Source of the DNA: Candidatus Thorarchaeota archaeon
GTDB taxonomy: Archaea; Asgardarchaeota; Thorarchaeia; Thorarchaeales; Thorarchaeaceae
Direction of reading: 5' to 3'
DNA: 34,617 nucleotides
Assembly (NCBI GenBank): GCA_013388835.1
Contig: JACAEL010000045.1
Location: 1-34,617, forward strand
Positions 1 to 7,922 of the stretch are shown here, piece by piece (within the stretch, counting starts at the first letter, position 1; each line of letters begins with the position of its first letter). The position numbers and the translations under genes were made by a program. Below the pieces are notes generated by a model that saw nothing but the letters and a program-made list of their open reading frames with translations, did not search any database and was not told where the DNA came from.

Positions 1-221
1 AGGGTTGTCTTGCCAGAGCCAGAGTCGCCTCTGACGACCACATAGTCGCCCGGTCGGATATCAAGACTCACATTGATAACGGCGTTGATCTTTCTTGTGC
101 CCACTGTATAGACTCTTGATACATCGACCAGACGGACCGCAAACTCAACTCTGTCAGCAGTTGTACCCTCAGCTTCCACAAGGTCTTCCTCGATGTCTAG
201 AGTCTCGTCCCTTTCACTCAA
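1..221 (-). CDS. ABC transporter ATP-binding protein, N-terminal part (cut by window edge)
   Basis: Only the first ~73 codons are visible; the gene runs off the left edge. The reading frame gives a typical ABC ATPase start: an A-loop-like stretch LVDVSRVYTVGTRKINAV, then a beta-strand ending in the Walker A motif GDSGSGKTT. The spacing and the VYTVG..KI.AV pattern resemble the LolD/MacB group of ATPases that work with FtsX-like permeases (family knowledge, not proven here). There is no ATG. I chose TTG at 221 because GGAG lies about 9 nt upstream; TTG at 227 and GTG at 179 are alternatives. An in-frame TAG just before 227 limits the N-terminus. It would energise export or lipoprotein/peptide handling at the membrane; the substrate cannot be told. 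Confidence 0.8.
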   Translation of the reverse strand, partial: MSERDETLDIEEDLVEAEGTTADRVEFAVRLVDVSRVYTVGTRKINAVINVSLDIRPGDYVVVRGDSGSGKTT

Positions 222-375
222 CTTCAACTACTCCGAGCAGTCACTCGACACTACTGCTGCCTTCGAGAACGGGACTCTTAATGGCTCCGATGGTAACATG
301 AATGGACTAACGAGGCCAGTACTGTTATCGTTAGGGGAGATTGTCGCAGTCTTCGCGTGTGACAGCAGAAGGACT

Positions 376-1125
376 CTAGAGGCCCACAACAGGCAGGACT
401 GAGAGAGCCCAGTCAGATAGCATCAGAGGACGCTCTCTTCCAAACACGCGAATCGTCCTCAAGACACCTGCCTCGACTAGGATGTTGGTGTAGTAGGATA
501 CTAGGCTCTTCTCGATGTTGAGGTTGCGACTCAGGGTGGCCTGAGTGACCATGGAAGTAGCGGAGCACTCACGCACGATAGCGTTCACAACAGGGTTCCT
601 AGCCAGTGCAGTAAAACGCATCAGCTGTTCGTCCATGGAGTAGTCAACCGGGAATATGTGACGGGTGTTACCGATTCTTAGAGAGGTCACTGCCCCCTCA
701 GTCTCAAGATTCTGAAGATGATATTGTAACGCACCCATCGCACAGTCCAGAGTGCGTTGCAGCTCTCTCAGATGAATCCCAGGGTTGCTCTCTATCTCCA
801 TCATGACACGGTCTCTCAGCTTTATGTTCCTCTCGCTGCGTTTCTCGGCCGCGATCGTTGTCATCGAGAAGAGGATGAGAAGTGAGGGGGTGACAACTTC
901 GCCCGATGGATGGAAGACAAGTGCTAGTGTCCCGATCTCAAGTAATCCCGAGATGGTCATGTTAGTGAACACGGAGCCACTCGGGGTGGAAAAGGTCAAG
1001 TCCTGAACAGCCAGTACATCTGAGGGGCGATCCAGTTGTCCGGACATGTGGAGACTGAAGAGGCCAGACAGTGTGAGCACTAGAGCGAATAGGGCAACTG
1101 CTCTTCCGAGTCCACTCTGCTTCAT
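376..1125 (-). CDS. Membrane-anchored regulator with two winged-helix domains
   Basis: A 249-residue protein. Residues ~8-28 form a hydrophobic segment (signal anchor) and ~56-91 give one or two further membrane segments. The rest is cytoplasmic, with two winged-helix folds. The first (~103-150) contains IHLRELQRTLDCAMGALQYH, the typical ArsR/MarR-like pattern, and the second (~180-232) contains TQATLSRNLNIEKSLVSYY. Membrane-bound double winged-helix proteins of this shape are common in Euryarchaeota and Asgard archaea. They are thought to couple an envelope signal to transcription, but no target can be named. It lies upstream of the ABC ATPase on the same strand (about 150 nt apart), so it may regulate that transporter; this is inference. 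Confidence 0.75.
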   Translation of the reverse strand: MKQSGLGRAVALFALVLTLSGLFSLHMSGQLDRPSDVLAVQDLTFSTPSGSVFTNMTISGLLEIGTLALVFHPSGEVVTPSLLILFSMTTIAAEKRSERNIKLRDRVMMEIESNPGIHLRELQRTLDCAMGALQYHLQNLETEGAVTSLRIGNTRHIFPVDYSMDEQLMRFTALARNPVVNAIVRECSATSMVTQATLSRNLNIEKSLVSYYTNILVEAGVLRTIRVFGRERPLMLSDWALSVLPVVGL

Positions 1126-1188
1126 CTGTGTTCCAATCTCTTGTGACGCCCGTAGTAAATTAAGCGATGCGTTCGAGCAACAATCGTA

Positions 1189-1749
1189 CTAACCCGGGCC
1201 TGAACCCTTCGACGGGTAAGAGAGCGTTATCTTGAAAGTGCAAGACTTCGCACCTGTCGCCATGCATGTGTCTTCAATCACAACAAGCTTCTCAAACTCC
1301 ATGCGGTTCCAGTCAGTCAGGTACTCCAAGACCGCTTCTATGAAACCCTTTAGGAAGTAGCATGAGGGTTCCTGACTCTGCATACCCGCCGCATATGGGT
1401 TCTCAACAATCTCGATTACCGCCTCTTCATCCAACCAGAGCTTGTACAGCTTGGCTATCCTGACGTCACCAAAGGGAACAATCAGAGTCCCGAGCGCCAT
1501 CCTGATGAACTCGATGATGCCTTTGAAGTCTCCCGGAGGCTTCTGCTTGCCCAGTTTGAAGTACTCTCTCTGAGCTTCCAGTCCTGCAAGCCGTCCTGCA
1601 CTGTAGTATAGGTCTCTGACACGGTCAGGAAACATGACCTCGATTCTGCTTCCAATCTTGGTCCATGTCTTCGCAAAGAAGGCACGCATCAGCTCACGTT
1701 CTCTGAGCTTGCCTTGCCACCACGGAATGACTTCGGGTTCCTTGGACAT
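1189..1749 (-). CDS. V4R-domain protein
   Basis: A 186-residue soluble protein ending in the characteristic C-terminal half of the V4R (4-vinyl reductase) domain: SCYFLKGFIEAVLEYL, followed by VVIEDTCMATGAKSCTFKI. Cys130, Cys162 and Cys170 match the usual cysteine positions of V4R proteins. V4R domains are small-molecule or metal sensing folds, related in structure to the Bet3 family of TRAPP subunits. The N-terminal ~80 residues are helical and basic. The start ATG has GGGAG about 7 nt upstream. It is the last gene of an apparent three-gene unit, 57 nt after the Bet3-like gene and downstream of the roadblock gene. The ligand is unknown; a scaffold role with its neighbours is plausible. Confidence 0.75.
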   Translation of the reverse strand: MSKEPEVIPWWQGKLRERELMRAFFAKTWTKIGSRIEVMFPDRVRDLYYSAGRLAGLEAQREYFKLGKQKPPGDFKGIIEFIRMALGTLIVPFGDVRIAKLYKLWLDEEAVIEIVENPYAAGMQSQEPSCYFLKGFIEAVLEYLTDWNRMEFEKLVVIEDTCMATGAKSCTFKITLSYPSKGSGPG

Positions 1750-1806
1750 CGTTTCTCTCCCAGTCCTATTCGCAGGCGAAGAGAGTGTTAAGTGCTTTGC
1801 TATTAC

Positions 1807-2280
1807 TTATGCAAGCCGGACATTCCAGATGCAACTCGAAGCTCCTGATGCACGGCAGATCTCTTCGTAGACCTTGGACTCGACACCCTTGAACTGCAAG
1901 ATTGCCTCAAGAATCCCACTGAAGACCTCGCAGTATCCGAATCCTCTCATGCCCTCCAAATGGACCTCTTGGCACCAGATGCAGGACGCGTCGGAGATTC
2001 GTATCGACCCTCTTGCAGTCTCCATGTCAATCTCAGTAGGCCGCCGGTCGAAGAGTATCTTGAAGACGACCTCGATCAACTTGGAGACATCCTCACGGGT
2101 GGTCAGGGTCTCTTTTGTCTTGTCCACAATGTCGGTGTTCAGGTAGATTTGCCGGCCAATCTCCCGGCCGATATCTCTCAACCGGGCATTGGCCTCCTCC
2201 ACATTTGAGGTCTCAGACAACACACGGTCGACGGTCTGCGAGTACATGCTTAGCAGTAGGGGGTTCTCTATCTTAGGCAT
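1807..2280 (-). CDS. Bet3/TRAPP-like V4R protein
   Basis: A 157-residue protein. Its order of elements resembles eukaryotic Bet3 (TRAPPC3). There is an N-terminal helix pair (YSQTVDRVLSETSNVEEANARL..G..IG), then a helix with KLIEVVFKILF, a strand region, and a helix YCEVFSGILEAIL, which is where Bet3 has its lipid-channel helix. It ends in a GASSCIWNVRL strand. Unlike eukaryotic Bet3 it keeps cysteines (100, 103, 117, 142, 150), including a CIWC pair, so a metal or thiol site is possible. The V4R assignment is fairly secure. The specific Bet3 kinship comes from pattern reading without an alignment. The start has GAGGGATT close upstream. It lies 29 nt after the roadblock gene, which suggests joint expression and perhaps a complex. 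Confidence 0.7.
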   Translation of the reverse strand: MPKIENPLLLSMYSQTVDRVLSETSNVEEANARLRDIGREIGRQIYLNTDIVDKTKETLTTREDVSKLIEVVFKILFDRRPTEIDMETARGSIRISDASCIWCQEVHLEGMRGFGYCEVFSGILEAILQFKGVESKVYEEICRASGASSCIWNVRLA

Positions 2281-2309
2281 CTCAATCCCTCAGGATGTCT
2301 TGCAGCCGA

Positions 2310-3299
2310 CTAGATAGTCTTTCCGACCATCTTCATACCAATCTTCCTGTACACGGCGATTATCTGAACCACTCTCGGCTCAGGTATGCCCGCAAGTCCT
2401 GCAATCTCCGCGGTGGTCTTGTCACCCTTACACAGCTCGACCACAGGACGGTCTTCAGGTCTGACCTTGGTTATATCGCCCTCGAACAGGGGCAGTTTGA
2501 CGAACCGCCCCATTGGAGCTTCGGCAGACTTCGTTCCTTCTGCTACCGCCACTTCAGGGACGGATACAATCTTCTTGAAAGCCGCCCACTTCAAGAGCTC
2601 GACGACCCGTTCAGTGGGCTGGAACATCGACTCCGCAATCTGCCCAACTGTTCTCACACCATCGACAAGCATAAGGACATCAAAGCCGAAGTTCCGATAG
2701 ATCTTTTTCATCTCCTGATGAAGATCGGAGTCTAGTGACAGTCCACGAGAGTACTGCTCACCCTTCGTTGGCACAGTTGACGGAATGACATAGAAGTCAT
2801 CAGGCGTCAGTTCTTTCTTCGGGGGAGGCACGACAACCTCCACCCTTTCTTCTTCGACCGCTGTGGGCGCAGCAGCCGAGGGGATTTCCACAGCAGTAGA
2901 TGCAGCCTTGATAGCCACACTCTCTAACACCTGAAGATTGCTTTCGACGGACTCCTCGAAGTCAGCAGGGGGCGGAGGTAGCTCAATACCCTCTAGAAGG
3001 CGCAACACGTTCTTCGTCTTCGCAATCGCAAGACCAAGCTGGAGTTCCGGTACGTACAGAACGGTCAGAATCCAGTTGTCATCAACGGGAGCCAGTACCA
3101 CAAGTCCCTTGTCTGTGTCGATGGTCATCAGTCGAAGGTCGGTCTTGTAGAGTTTGATGCTGTCTTTCACACGTGGAAACAGCTCATCGGGAAACGCGAA
3201 GCTGACAAACGGTCGACCGGCCTTAGTCATGAGCGAATATCCCAGTACTTGATCATCAAACCTGAGTTTTGAGAGTGCCCGTTCCAAGTCGCTGGTCAT
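2310..3299 (-). CDS. Roadblock/LC7-like protein with two C-terminal winged-helix-like domains
   Basis: A 329-residue protein. Residues ~1-105 look like a roadblock/LC7 (longin-related) domain: an N-terminal helix LERALSKLRFDDQVLGYSLM, then GRPFVSFAFP, helix LFPRVKDSIKLYK, strand LRLMTIDTDKGLVVLAP and the final helix. A Pro/Ala/Val-rich linker (~110-165) follows. Then come two repeated helical domains, each with the pattern 'hhpG.pT..eIa......ppRVV.hh': VDGVRTVGQIAESMF and CKGDKTTAEIAGLAG. These resemble winged-helix or PqqD-like domains. An upstream GTG at 3338 opens the same frame but has no Shine-Dalgarno. ATG 3299 has GAGG 9 nt upstream and a TATA box 54 nt upstream, so it was preferred. 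Roadblock proteins serve as GTPase platforms or regulators. First gene of the cluster with two V4R genes. Confidence 0.7.
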   Translation of the reverse strand: MTSDLERALSKLRFDDQVLGYSLMTKAGRPFVSFAFPDELFPRVKDSIKLYKTDLRLMTIDTDKGLVVLAPVDDNWILTVLYVPELQLGLAIAKTKNVLRLLEGIELPPPPADFEESVESNLQVLESVAIKAASTAVEIPSAAAPTAVEEERVEVVVPPPKKELTPDDFYVIPSTVPTKGEQYSRGLSLDSDLHQEMKKIYRNFGFDVLMLVDGVRTVGQIAESMFQPTERVVELLKWAAFKKIVSVPEVAVAEGTKSAEAPMGRFVKLPLFEGDITKVRPEDRPVVELCKGDKTTAEIAGLAGIPEPRVVQIIAVYRKIGMKMVGKTI

Positions 3300-3348
3300 A
3301 TTGTCCAACCTCGCTTCGCTATGCTCGACCCGGCTCACTGTCTACATC

Positions 3349-3356
3349 TATACAAA
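3349..3356 (-). promoter_or_regulatory. TATA box of the roadblock/V4R unit
   Basis: The minus strand reads TTTGTATAG about 54 nt before the chosen ATG at 3299. Transcription would start ~25 nt downstream (near 3327), inside the GTG-initiated extension. This supports the shorter start of the roadblock gene. Confidence 0.4.
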
Positions 3357-3501
3357 CGACGCTTGAATCTGAAAAGGATTGTGGTGACATCGGAGAGTAT
3401 GTTGCTCATTCAGGAGTGAGCACAATCAGAGGGCAATCAGGAACAATTATGAGCTGTTCGCCTACGTGACAGTAGGTCAAGTCAGACAGGAATGATAAGA
3501 T

Positions 3502-4068
3502 ATGAGAAACTCTGCGGGAGGGTTCCTCTCCACTATTGCAGGGGCAGTGCTGCTGAGCCGAACTGTGAGCAGTGGGCACTACTACCAGCCGCCATATGAC
3601 CTGCTCTCACCACTGCTCCAAGGCTGCGAGTTGCTGGGCCGAACACCACAGGGCCTTCTCAACAGCACTACCACATTTGCATATTTGGTTGTATGGGCAG
3701 TCACTGGTGCACTCATGGGGCTCTTTTCAAGACCGGGCTGGAACACATGCAGAACGACACTCTGGATGGGGTTCTTTGCGGCCCTCTTCGCTACTGTATC
3801 AAGACTGCTCGTCGACCCGGCATTCTGGACTTCATCTGGACGAAACCTCGAACTCCTGCTCACATTCGTTACTTTCAGCATGATTACACAGATAGGGCTG
3901 ATTGGAGCACTGCCGGTATCCACGCTGCTTAGCCGCCTGATGCTAGGGCACGATGCACCACTGCCGACCAAGATAGAGACTGTATGTACTTGCGGCGCAG
4001 TCTTCAGATCAATACCAATCCTCTGCTCGGAATGCGGAAGGACACTTCGCACAGGACATGAAGAGTGA
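3502..4068 (+). CDS. Small membrane protein with C-terminal zinc ribbon
   Basis: I do not recognise a named family. The 188-residue protein has about four hydrophobic segments (~8-20, 58-75, 87-105, 118-147). It ends with a cytoplasmic zinc-ribbon-like motif CTCG...(10)...CSECG, whose four cysteines could bind one zinc. A purine-rich GGAATGA sits just before the ATG. It is convergent with the next membrane gene (4250-4750, minus) across a 181-nt gap holding a tandem repeat. Archaeal genomes carry many such membrane proteins with a C-terminal zinc ribbon, usually of unknown role. Confidence 0.6.
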   Translation: MRNSAGGFLSTIAGAVLLSRTVSSGHYYQPPYDLLSPLLQGCELLGRTPQGLLNSTTTFAYLVVWAVTGALMGLFSRPGWNTCRTTLWMGFFAALFATVSRLLVDPAFWTSSGRNLELLLTFVTFSMITQIGLIGALPVSTLLSRLMLGHDAPLPTKIETVCTCGAVFRSIPILCSECGRTLRTGHEE

Positions 4069-4133
4069 TGACGTCACCGGCGCCATGAAACACTCTGGGC
4101 ATGAGCAGGGATGGAAGCCTCAGGACTCATCAA

Positions 4134-4179
4134 GCTCAGCCCAGGTCAGCTCGGCTCAGCCCAGGTCAGCTCGGCTCAG
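4134..4179. repeat. 20-bp tandem repeat, 2.3 copies
   Basis: The unit GCTCAGCCCAGGTCAGCTCG occurs twice in perfect tandem (4134-4153, 4154-4173), followed by a partial third copy GCTCAG. The unit itself contains internally similar GCTCAG/GGTCAGC steps. It lies between the convergent genes ending at 4068 and 4250, so it may act in transcript 3' ends or be simple slippage. Nothing else was recognised in 4069-4249. Confidence 0.85.
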
Positions 4180-4249
4180 GGAACTAGTGCTAGATCAGTC
4201 TAGGAGTGTCCAACCTTGAGGCAGTTGCTGTAGACCCACAGTGCTCTTT

Positions 4250-4750
4250 TCAGCGCTCCCGTGTTATTGCACCTCCAAGAGCCCCACCAATTCCTGCAGC
4301 AATGACTGGGTACAGACATCCTTCCAAGACGAACTGCAGCAGTAACAGAGACTCACCACCGAAGATGGCAGCGAAGTCAAGGGTGTTGATGAAGAACACA
4401 AGCAGCCATGTCAGAAAGGCCCCGATGATGACCGAGAAGACCGCCGCAAACACAGCTGGAGGGACGTTGCGGGTCATGAGACCTGCAATCAGACCACCTG
4501 TGCCCCATGCCAAGAACATGAGCACCGTGCTGCTCTGCGCGCCCACTCCCAGTTGCGTGCCGAGAAGAGGAGGGTAGAGCACAGTGCCGACAACAGCCAG
4601 CCGAATCTCAAGGTCTGTACTGCTCAGGAAGTCAAGCACTGTGGCAGCGTCAATCAGCTGAGATGGCATCAGTGCACCAAACGTGAGTAGTAGAAAGCAC
4701 ATGACAAACGCAACAATCAAGCCAGTCAAAGTGCCAAGTATCTGACCCAA
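4250..4750 (-). CDS. Four-span membrane protein, unknown function
   Basis: A 166-residue, very hydrophobic protein with about four membrane segments (~4-28, 52-68, 74-90, 99-122) and a Gly-rich C-terminal helix (IAAGIGGALGGAI). No enzyme motif is visible. The start is TTG at 4750, supported by a perfect GGAGG 7 nt upstream (4758-4762) and by a TATA box 54 nt upstream on the same strand. The composition resembles small archaeal membrane proteins of unknown function. It is transcribed alone. Confidence 0.6.
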   Translation of the reverse strand: MGQILGTLTGLIVAFVMCFLLLTFGALMPSQLIDAATVLDFLSSTDLEIRLAVVGTVLYPPLLGTQLGVGAQSSTVLMFLAWGTGGLIAGLMTRNVPPAVFAAVFSVIIGAFLTWLLVFFINTLDFAAIFGGESLLLLQFVLEGCLYPVIAAGIGGALGGAITRER

Positions 4751-4757
4751 CAGATGG

Positions 4758-4808
4758 CCTCCATGTTCGGTGATTCATCAGAAACTTCACCTCGAGAGCA
4801 TTTATAGC
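4758..4808 (-). promoter_or_regulatory. TATA box and Shine-Dalgarno that fix a TTG start
   Basis: On the minus strand CTATAAA (4801-4808) is followed ~54 nt later by TTG at 4750. GGAGG at 4758-4762 lies 7 nt before that TTG. Both signals agree on the TTG start of the four-span membrane protein gene. Confidence 0.55.
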
Positions 4809-4925
4809 TATGCAGTCAGACATAGGCAACTGGACCTCGGACCGACAACCGAGCTGAGAAGAGACATTACGAACCCGAGTTCAGTGATGTGTCGCATCCT
4901 GTAGCCTCTCTCGGCCAGTCAGGCA

Positions 4926-6035
4926 CTACTGTATGCCCAGAAGACGTTTTCCTTGATGGGACATGCTGGGGGACGAACGCAGGTATGTCATCACCTCTTC
5001 TCGGGTGGGATGTCTCGCATCTGGTGATGACACATACTTGGCAGCTACTGCGTTGGCCAGCACCAGACGGTCTTCGACCTCGAGACTCATCAGCGTGCCG
5101 AGTATGTCACCAGCGTTCCACGAGTCGCCAGCACCACACACCACCCTGCTGACTTCACTGAAGGTGGGTACTGCCACCGAATGAGAGCCTTTCACTGAGG
5201 CAGAGAAGTGTGGTGTGTGAAGGTCAACTCTTATACCGGTCTCCGCGGATATTCGCTCAGCTGCACCAAGCCACAGTTCAGGCTCCCCAATTAGCCGACT
5301 CCAGTCCCTCGTGCTGTCTTCTAGAGCGACGAGGAACCATCTTGCCTCATTCTCATTCATGCTGACTATGTCCACAAGCCCCTCTCTAATCACATTATCG
5401 ACGAGCGGCTTGACAATGCCGGGGTTGCCAGAGGGGTCGCCCATGTCCATGAATGTCAAGGCTCTGGACTCCTGATGAACCATCTCAAAGAGATTGGAGG
5501 CGAGGTCAGCGGCAGCCCGGTTGTGGTTTAGGCACAGGAGTGCTACAAGGCTCGAGTCACGTATGCATCTCAAGTCAGCATCACTCAGGTCCGAGTAAGA
5601 AAAGTCCGCTGCAGACCCGCTATCGCTCACCATGAGATTCACTCTTCGCCCATTGTATTCAGCCTCAATGGATACTGTGGCTGCCAGTCTGCCATCGCAA
5701 TGTACGTGACTCAGGTCCATCGTGGGGTCTGTGAGCGCACGAAGTAGAGCGGCCCCTTGGGGGTCCGTCTTTGTGATCAACACGGGCGCAAGCCCGAGAG
5801 AGAGCAGCGCAGAGGCAGTGTTGGGCGAGTTCCCACCCCGACGAATGAGATGCCTCGTCCCCATGAGATTACCGCCACCCTGTTCAGCAACAACCCTCAT
5901 CTCTCTGAATAGTGCCTCCAGACCCCCAGCAATAACAAAGTGGTCAACAAAGAAGTCAGGGAGTATGACGGGGGGTCTCATGGTCAGGGACCCATCAAGA
6001 GCATGGATGAGCCGGTCGAACTCCAGCTCAAACAC
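4926..6035 (-). CDS. PfkB-family carbohydrate kinase
   Basis: A ribokinase/PfkB-type sugar or nucleoside kinase that phosphorylates a hydroxyl group using ATP. The substrate side shows GGNSPNTASALLSLGL (residues ~67-82), the family's first signature. The anion-hole and catalytic signature is VCGAGDSWNAGD (~299-310), with Asp304 as the expected base. A NENEA element (~227) is the usual phosphate/Mg region. At 369 residues it is longer than the usual ~300-330, with an N-terminal extension of ~25 residues. The start is a GTG with a weak Shine-Dalgarno; ATG 5981 is an alternative. It lies 31 nt downstream of the L13e gene and is probably cotranscribed with it. The substrate cannot be assigned from sequence alone. 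Confidence 0.8.
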   Translation of the reverse strand: MFELEFDRLIHALDGSLTMRPPVILPDFFVDHFVIAGGLEALFREMRVVAEQGGGNLMGTRHLIRRGGNSPNTASALLSLGLAPVLITKTDPQGAALLRALTDPTMDLSHVHCDGRLAATVSIEAEYNGRRVNLMVSDSGSAADFSYSDLSDADLRCIRDSSLVALLCLNHNRAAADLASNLFEMVHQESRALTFMDMGDPSGNPGIVKPLVDNVIREGLVDIVSMNENEARWFLVALEDSTRDWSRLIGEPELWLGAAERISAETGIRVDLHTPHFSASVKGSHSVAVPTFSEVSRVVCGAGDSWNAGDILGTLMSLEVEDRLVLANAVAAKYVSSPDARHPTREEVMTYLRSSPSMSHQGKRLLGIQ

Positions 6036-6066
6036 CTTCTCGCAGATTTGAAGTGGACTGGTTCAA

Positions 6067-6519
6067 CTAAATCTTCTTGAGAGCCGCGCTTATCATGCTC
6101 TTCAGCTTCGCCTCATCGATGCCAGTCTTCTTTGTCACCTTGGCGACGTCACAATAGGCCAGCTGGTCAATGCTGCGAATCCCGGCCTTCACAAGGAGCT
6201 TGGCATCGTCCGCACTCACCGCACTCAGCGAAGACAGGACAGTCACAGGGTCTGTCGAATCAACATGTGGAGTCTCGGCCTCAGTTGTGGCAAGGGACTC
6301 TGCCATCTTCTGAATATCCTCAAGGAATCTCTTGAGAGCCTCTACGTTCTCAGGATAGGAGCTGCGTCTGCGAATGTCTATCATGAGACCCATTCGCCTG
6401 CATTCCACAACAGTGAGACCCGCCTCACTTACCTCGCCTCTGCTGAATCCGCGACCGATTCGCGACTTTAGGTCCTTGGGCGACTTCACAGTAGGTTCGG
6501 CAATTGTTATGAAGCTCAT
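6067..6519 (-). CDS. Ribosomal protein L13e homologue with C-terminal helix-hairpin-helix domain
   Basis: Residues ~8-65 match the L13e core: KSRIGRGFSRGEVSEAGL, then GLMIDIRRRSSYPENVEALK, which corresponds to the eukaryotic GRGF..EEL..AG and G..VD.RRRN..ES....V..LK pattern. L13e is a large-subunit protein shared by eukaryotes and some archaea and missing in Bacteria. After an acidic linker the C-terminus (~95-150) is a helix-hairpin-helix domain (SAVSADDAKLLVKAGIRSID..), as in RecA/Rad51 N-termini; such a fusion may add RNA binding. A GTG at 6546 extends the frame, but ATG 6519 has GGTGA 7 nt upstream and a TATA-like CTAATAAG ~43 nt upstream, so it was chosen. It heads a unit with the sugar kinase. 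Confidence 0.75.
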   Translation of the reverse strand: MSFITIAEPTVKSPKDLKSRIGRGFSRGEVSEAGLTVVECRRMGLMIDIRRRSSYPENVEALKRFLEDIQKMAESLATTEAETPHVDSTDPVTVLSSLSAVSADDAKLLVKAGIRSIDQLAYCDVAKVTKKTGIDEAKLKSMISAALKKI

Positions 6520-6618
6520 ATGCTGGTCACCTGACTCGGCTCCCACCCCTGAGGTTCACTTATTAGCCTTTCGAGATGGCCCTCAGACGGGGATGCGTGA
6601 AGCGGTTGCACCGGCATG

Positions 6619-7443
6619 TCAGAAGTCCTCCAGTGACGACTGCGACATGGCAGAACCGGTGAGCATCCTCCGCAGTTTGTCCTGCTGCTCAGGGGTGCTC
6701 ACCTGCAGCAGCTGAAGCATCTGAAGGGCATTGACAGGCGCGTTGCCCGAGAAGTGATTGTTGAAGTAGCCATATATACAGTCAGTCTGCTCCTGCAACT
6801 CACGAAGTCTGGGAACCCACTCTCGCAGTTCTGCCTCAGAGTATCGGTATTGATACCAAGGCTTCGAACCACGTCCATGCCATCGAATGTAGGCAAAGTC
6901 GGTAGTCAGTCTCAGTGTGATTGGAAGCTTGGGCTCATCCACAATGACTGAACTGACATGGTATCTCTCGAGCAAGGAGAAGACAGGCTCCTTTAACCAG
7001 CTCTCATGACGAAACTCTATGGCGTATCGAAAACGCGAGTCGAGAGCGGACAAGAAGGTTTCCAAGTCAGACATCTCGTCAATGTCCCAAGGAGGGAGCT
7101 GGATTAGCAGTGCTGCAATCTTGTTCACAAGCGGAGAGAGGATCTCAAAGAACCTCTGTAGCGTCTGACCACCTTCGCCATCAGTGTTCAGCCGGCAGTC
7201 GTGGGTGACCTTCTTGGGCAGCTTTGCTGTAAAGAACTTCCGCTGATCTCTCAGCTCCGCAAGATGCGACACGAACTCAGGACGCGGCAGGGCATAGAAA
7301 GTCGAGTTGATCTCAGAAGTGTCAAAGTAGGTGAAGTACTGTTCAAGCATGTTTGCCTTAGACTCATAGAACACGCCGGTCCAGTCCGTTGCATAGGACC
7401 ATCCACTTGTACCTATGAAGAGACCTGCCCGCACCTGTTCCAT
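6619..7443 (-). CDS. DUF72 (YecE-like) family protein
   Basis: A TIM-barrel protein of 274 residues with all DUF72 landmarks: FIGTSGWSY at the N-terminus, EINSTFYALP (~44-53), FTAKLPKKVTHD, AIEFRHESW (~141-149), YIRWHGRG and the terminal YGYFNNHFSGNAPVNALQ. Length is typical of the family. The biochemical function is not established; an endonuclease-like or sugar-related TIM-barrel role has been suggested from its fold. It is on the same strand as L13e and the sugar kinase, separated from L13e by about 100 nt, so probably its own transcript. Confidence 0.88.
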   Translation of the reverse strand: MEQVRAGLFIGTSGWSYATDWTGVFYESKANMLEQYFTYFDTSEINSTFYALPRPEFVSHLAELRDQRKFFTAKLPKKVTHDCRLNTDGEGGQTLQRFFEILSPLVNKIAALLIQLPPWDIDEMSDLETFLSALDSRFRYAIEFRHESWLKEPVFSLLERYHVSSVIVDEPKLPITLRLTTDFAYIRWHGRGSKPWYQYRYSEAELREWVPRLRELQEQTDCIYGYFNNHFSGNAPVNALQMLQLLQVSTPEQQDKLRRMLTGSAMSQSSLEDF

Positions 7444-7536
7444 GTTGTGTTCTGCACGTTTTTGTCTTGCGGAAGAGGACTGTTGAAATGACGAGATTCA
7501 TAAGAAACCTGAATGAGGTTCCAGGATGAAGCAACT

Positions 7537-7857
7537 ATGAGGACAGAGAAGGTCAAGGCAGAGCTGAGCAATCTGGAGGTGCACATGGGCCCCTTCAGAC
7601 AGAGTGCACTGAAAACGAAGGCAACCGCGGTCTATGAGGACCTTCTACTCACGGTCACTGGCGAGAAGCTGGTCGTCAAACTCCATGCACGCAACATGGG
7701 CAATGTCCATTTGGAGAAGAAGGCAGTCAGGATAGCAGCCATGAACTTTGAGATCACTGAGAGAGACGGCAATCCGAGCGTGGTCAGTGGGTCCGTCAGG
7801 CTCGAGTTCGAGAGTCAGGCAGATGCCGATGCATGGTACAAGGAACTGTGGCAGTAG
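7537..7857 (+). CDS. Small protein, possible PH-like fold
   Basis: A 106-residue soluble protein of no family I can name. Alternating strands (AVYEDLLLTVTGEKLVVKL, VRIAAMNFEITERDG, SGSVRLEFES) end in a helix QADADAWYKELWQ. That order, with the conserved-looking Trp in the last helix, resembles a PH or GRAM domain. This is a fold guess from pattern only. ATG 7537 has AGGATGA 8 nt upstream; an earlier ATG at 7513 lacks one. It is followed 65 nt later by the glutamine synthetase gene, which has its own TATA box. Confidence 0.6.
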   Translation: MRTEKVKAELSNLEVHMGPFRQSALKTKATAVYEDLLLTVTGEKLVVKLHARNMGNVHLEKKAVRIAAMNFEITERDGNPSVVSGSVRLEFESQADADAWYKELWQ

Positions 7858-7865
7858 AGGAGCGC

Positions 7866-7872
7866 TTTTAAA
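7866..7872 (+). promoter_or_regulatory. TATA box of glutamine synthetase gene
   Basis: TTTTAAAC lies about 55 nt before ATG 7923. The same spacing is seen for other TATA/start pairs in this window. Confidence 0.4.
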
Positions 7873-7922
7873 CAAGGGCATATCCGAGCACGTCATCCTA
7901 GCCCTAGACAGAGATGAAGTCC

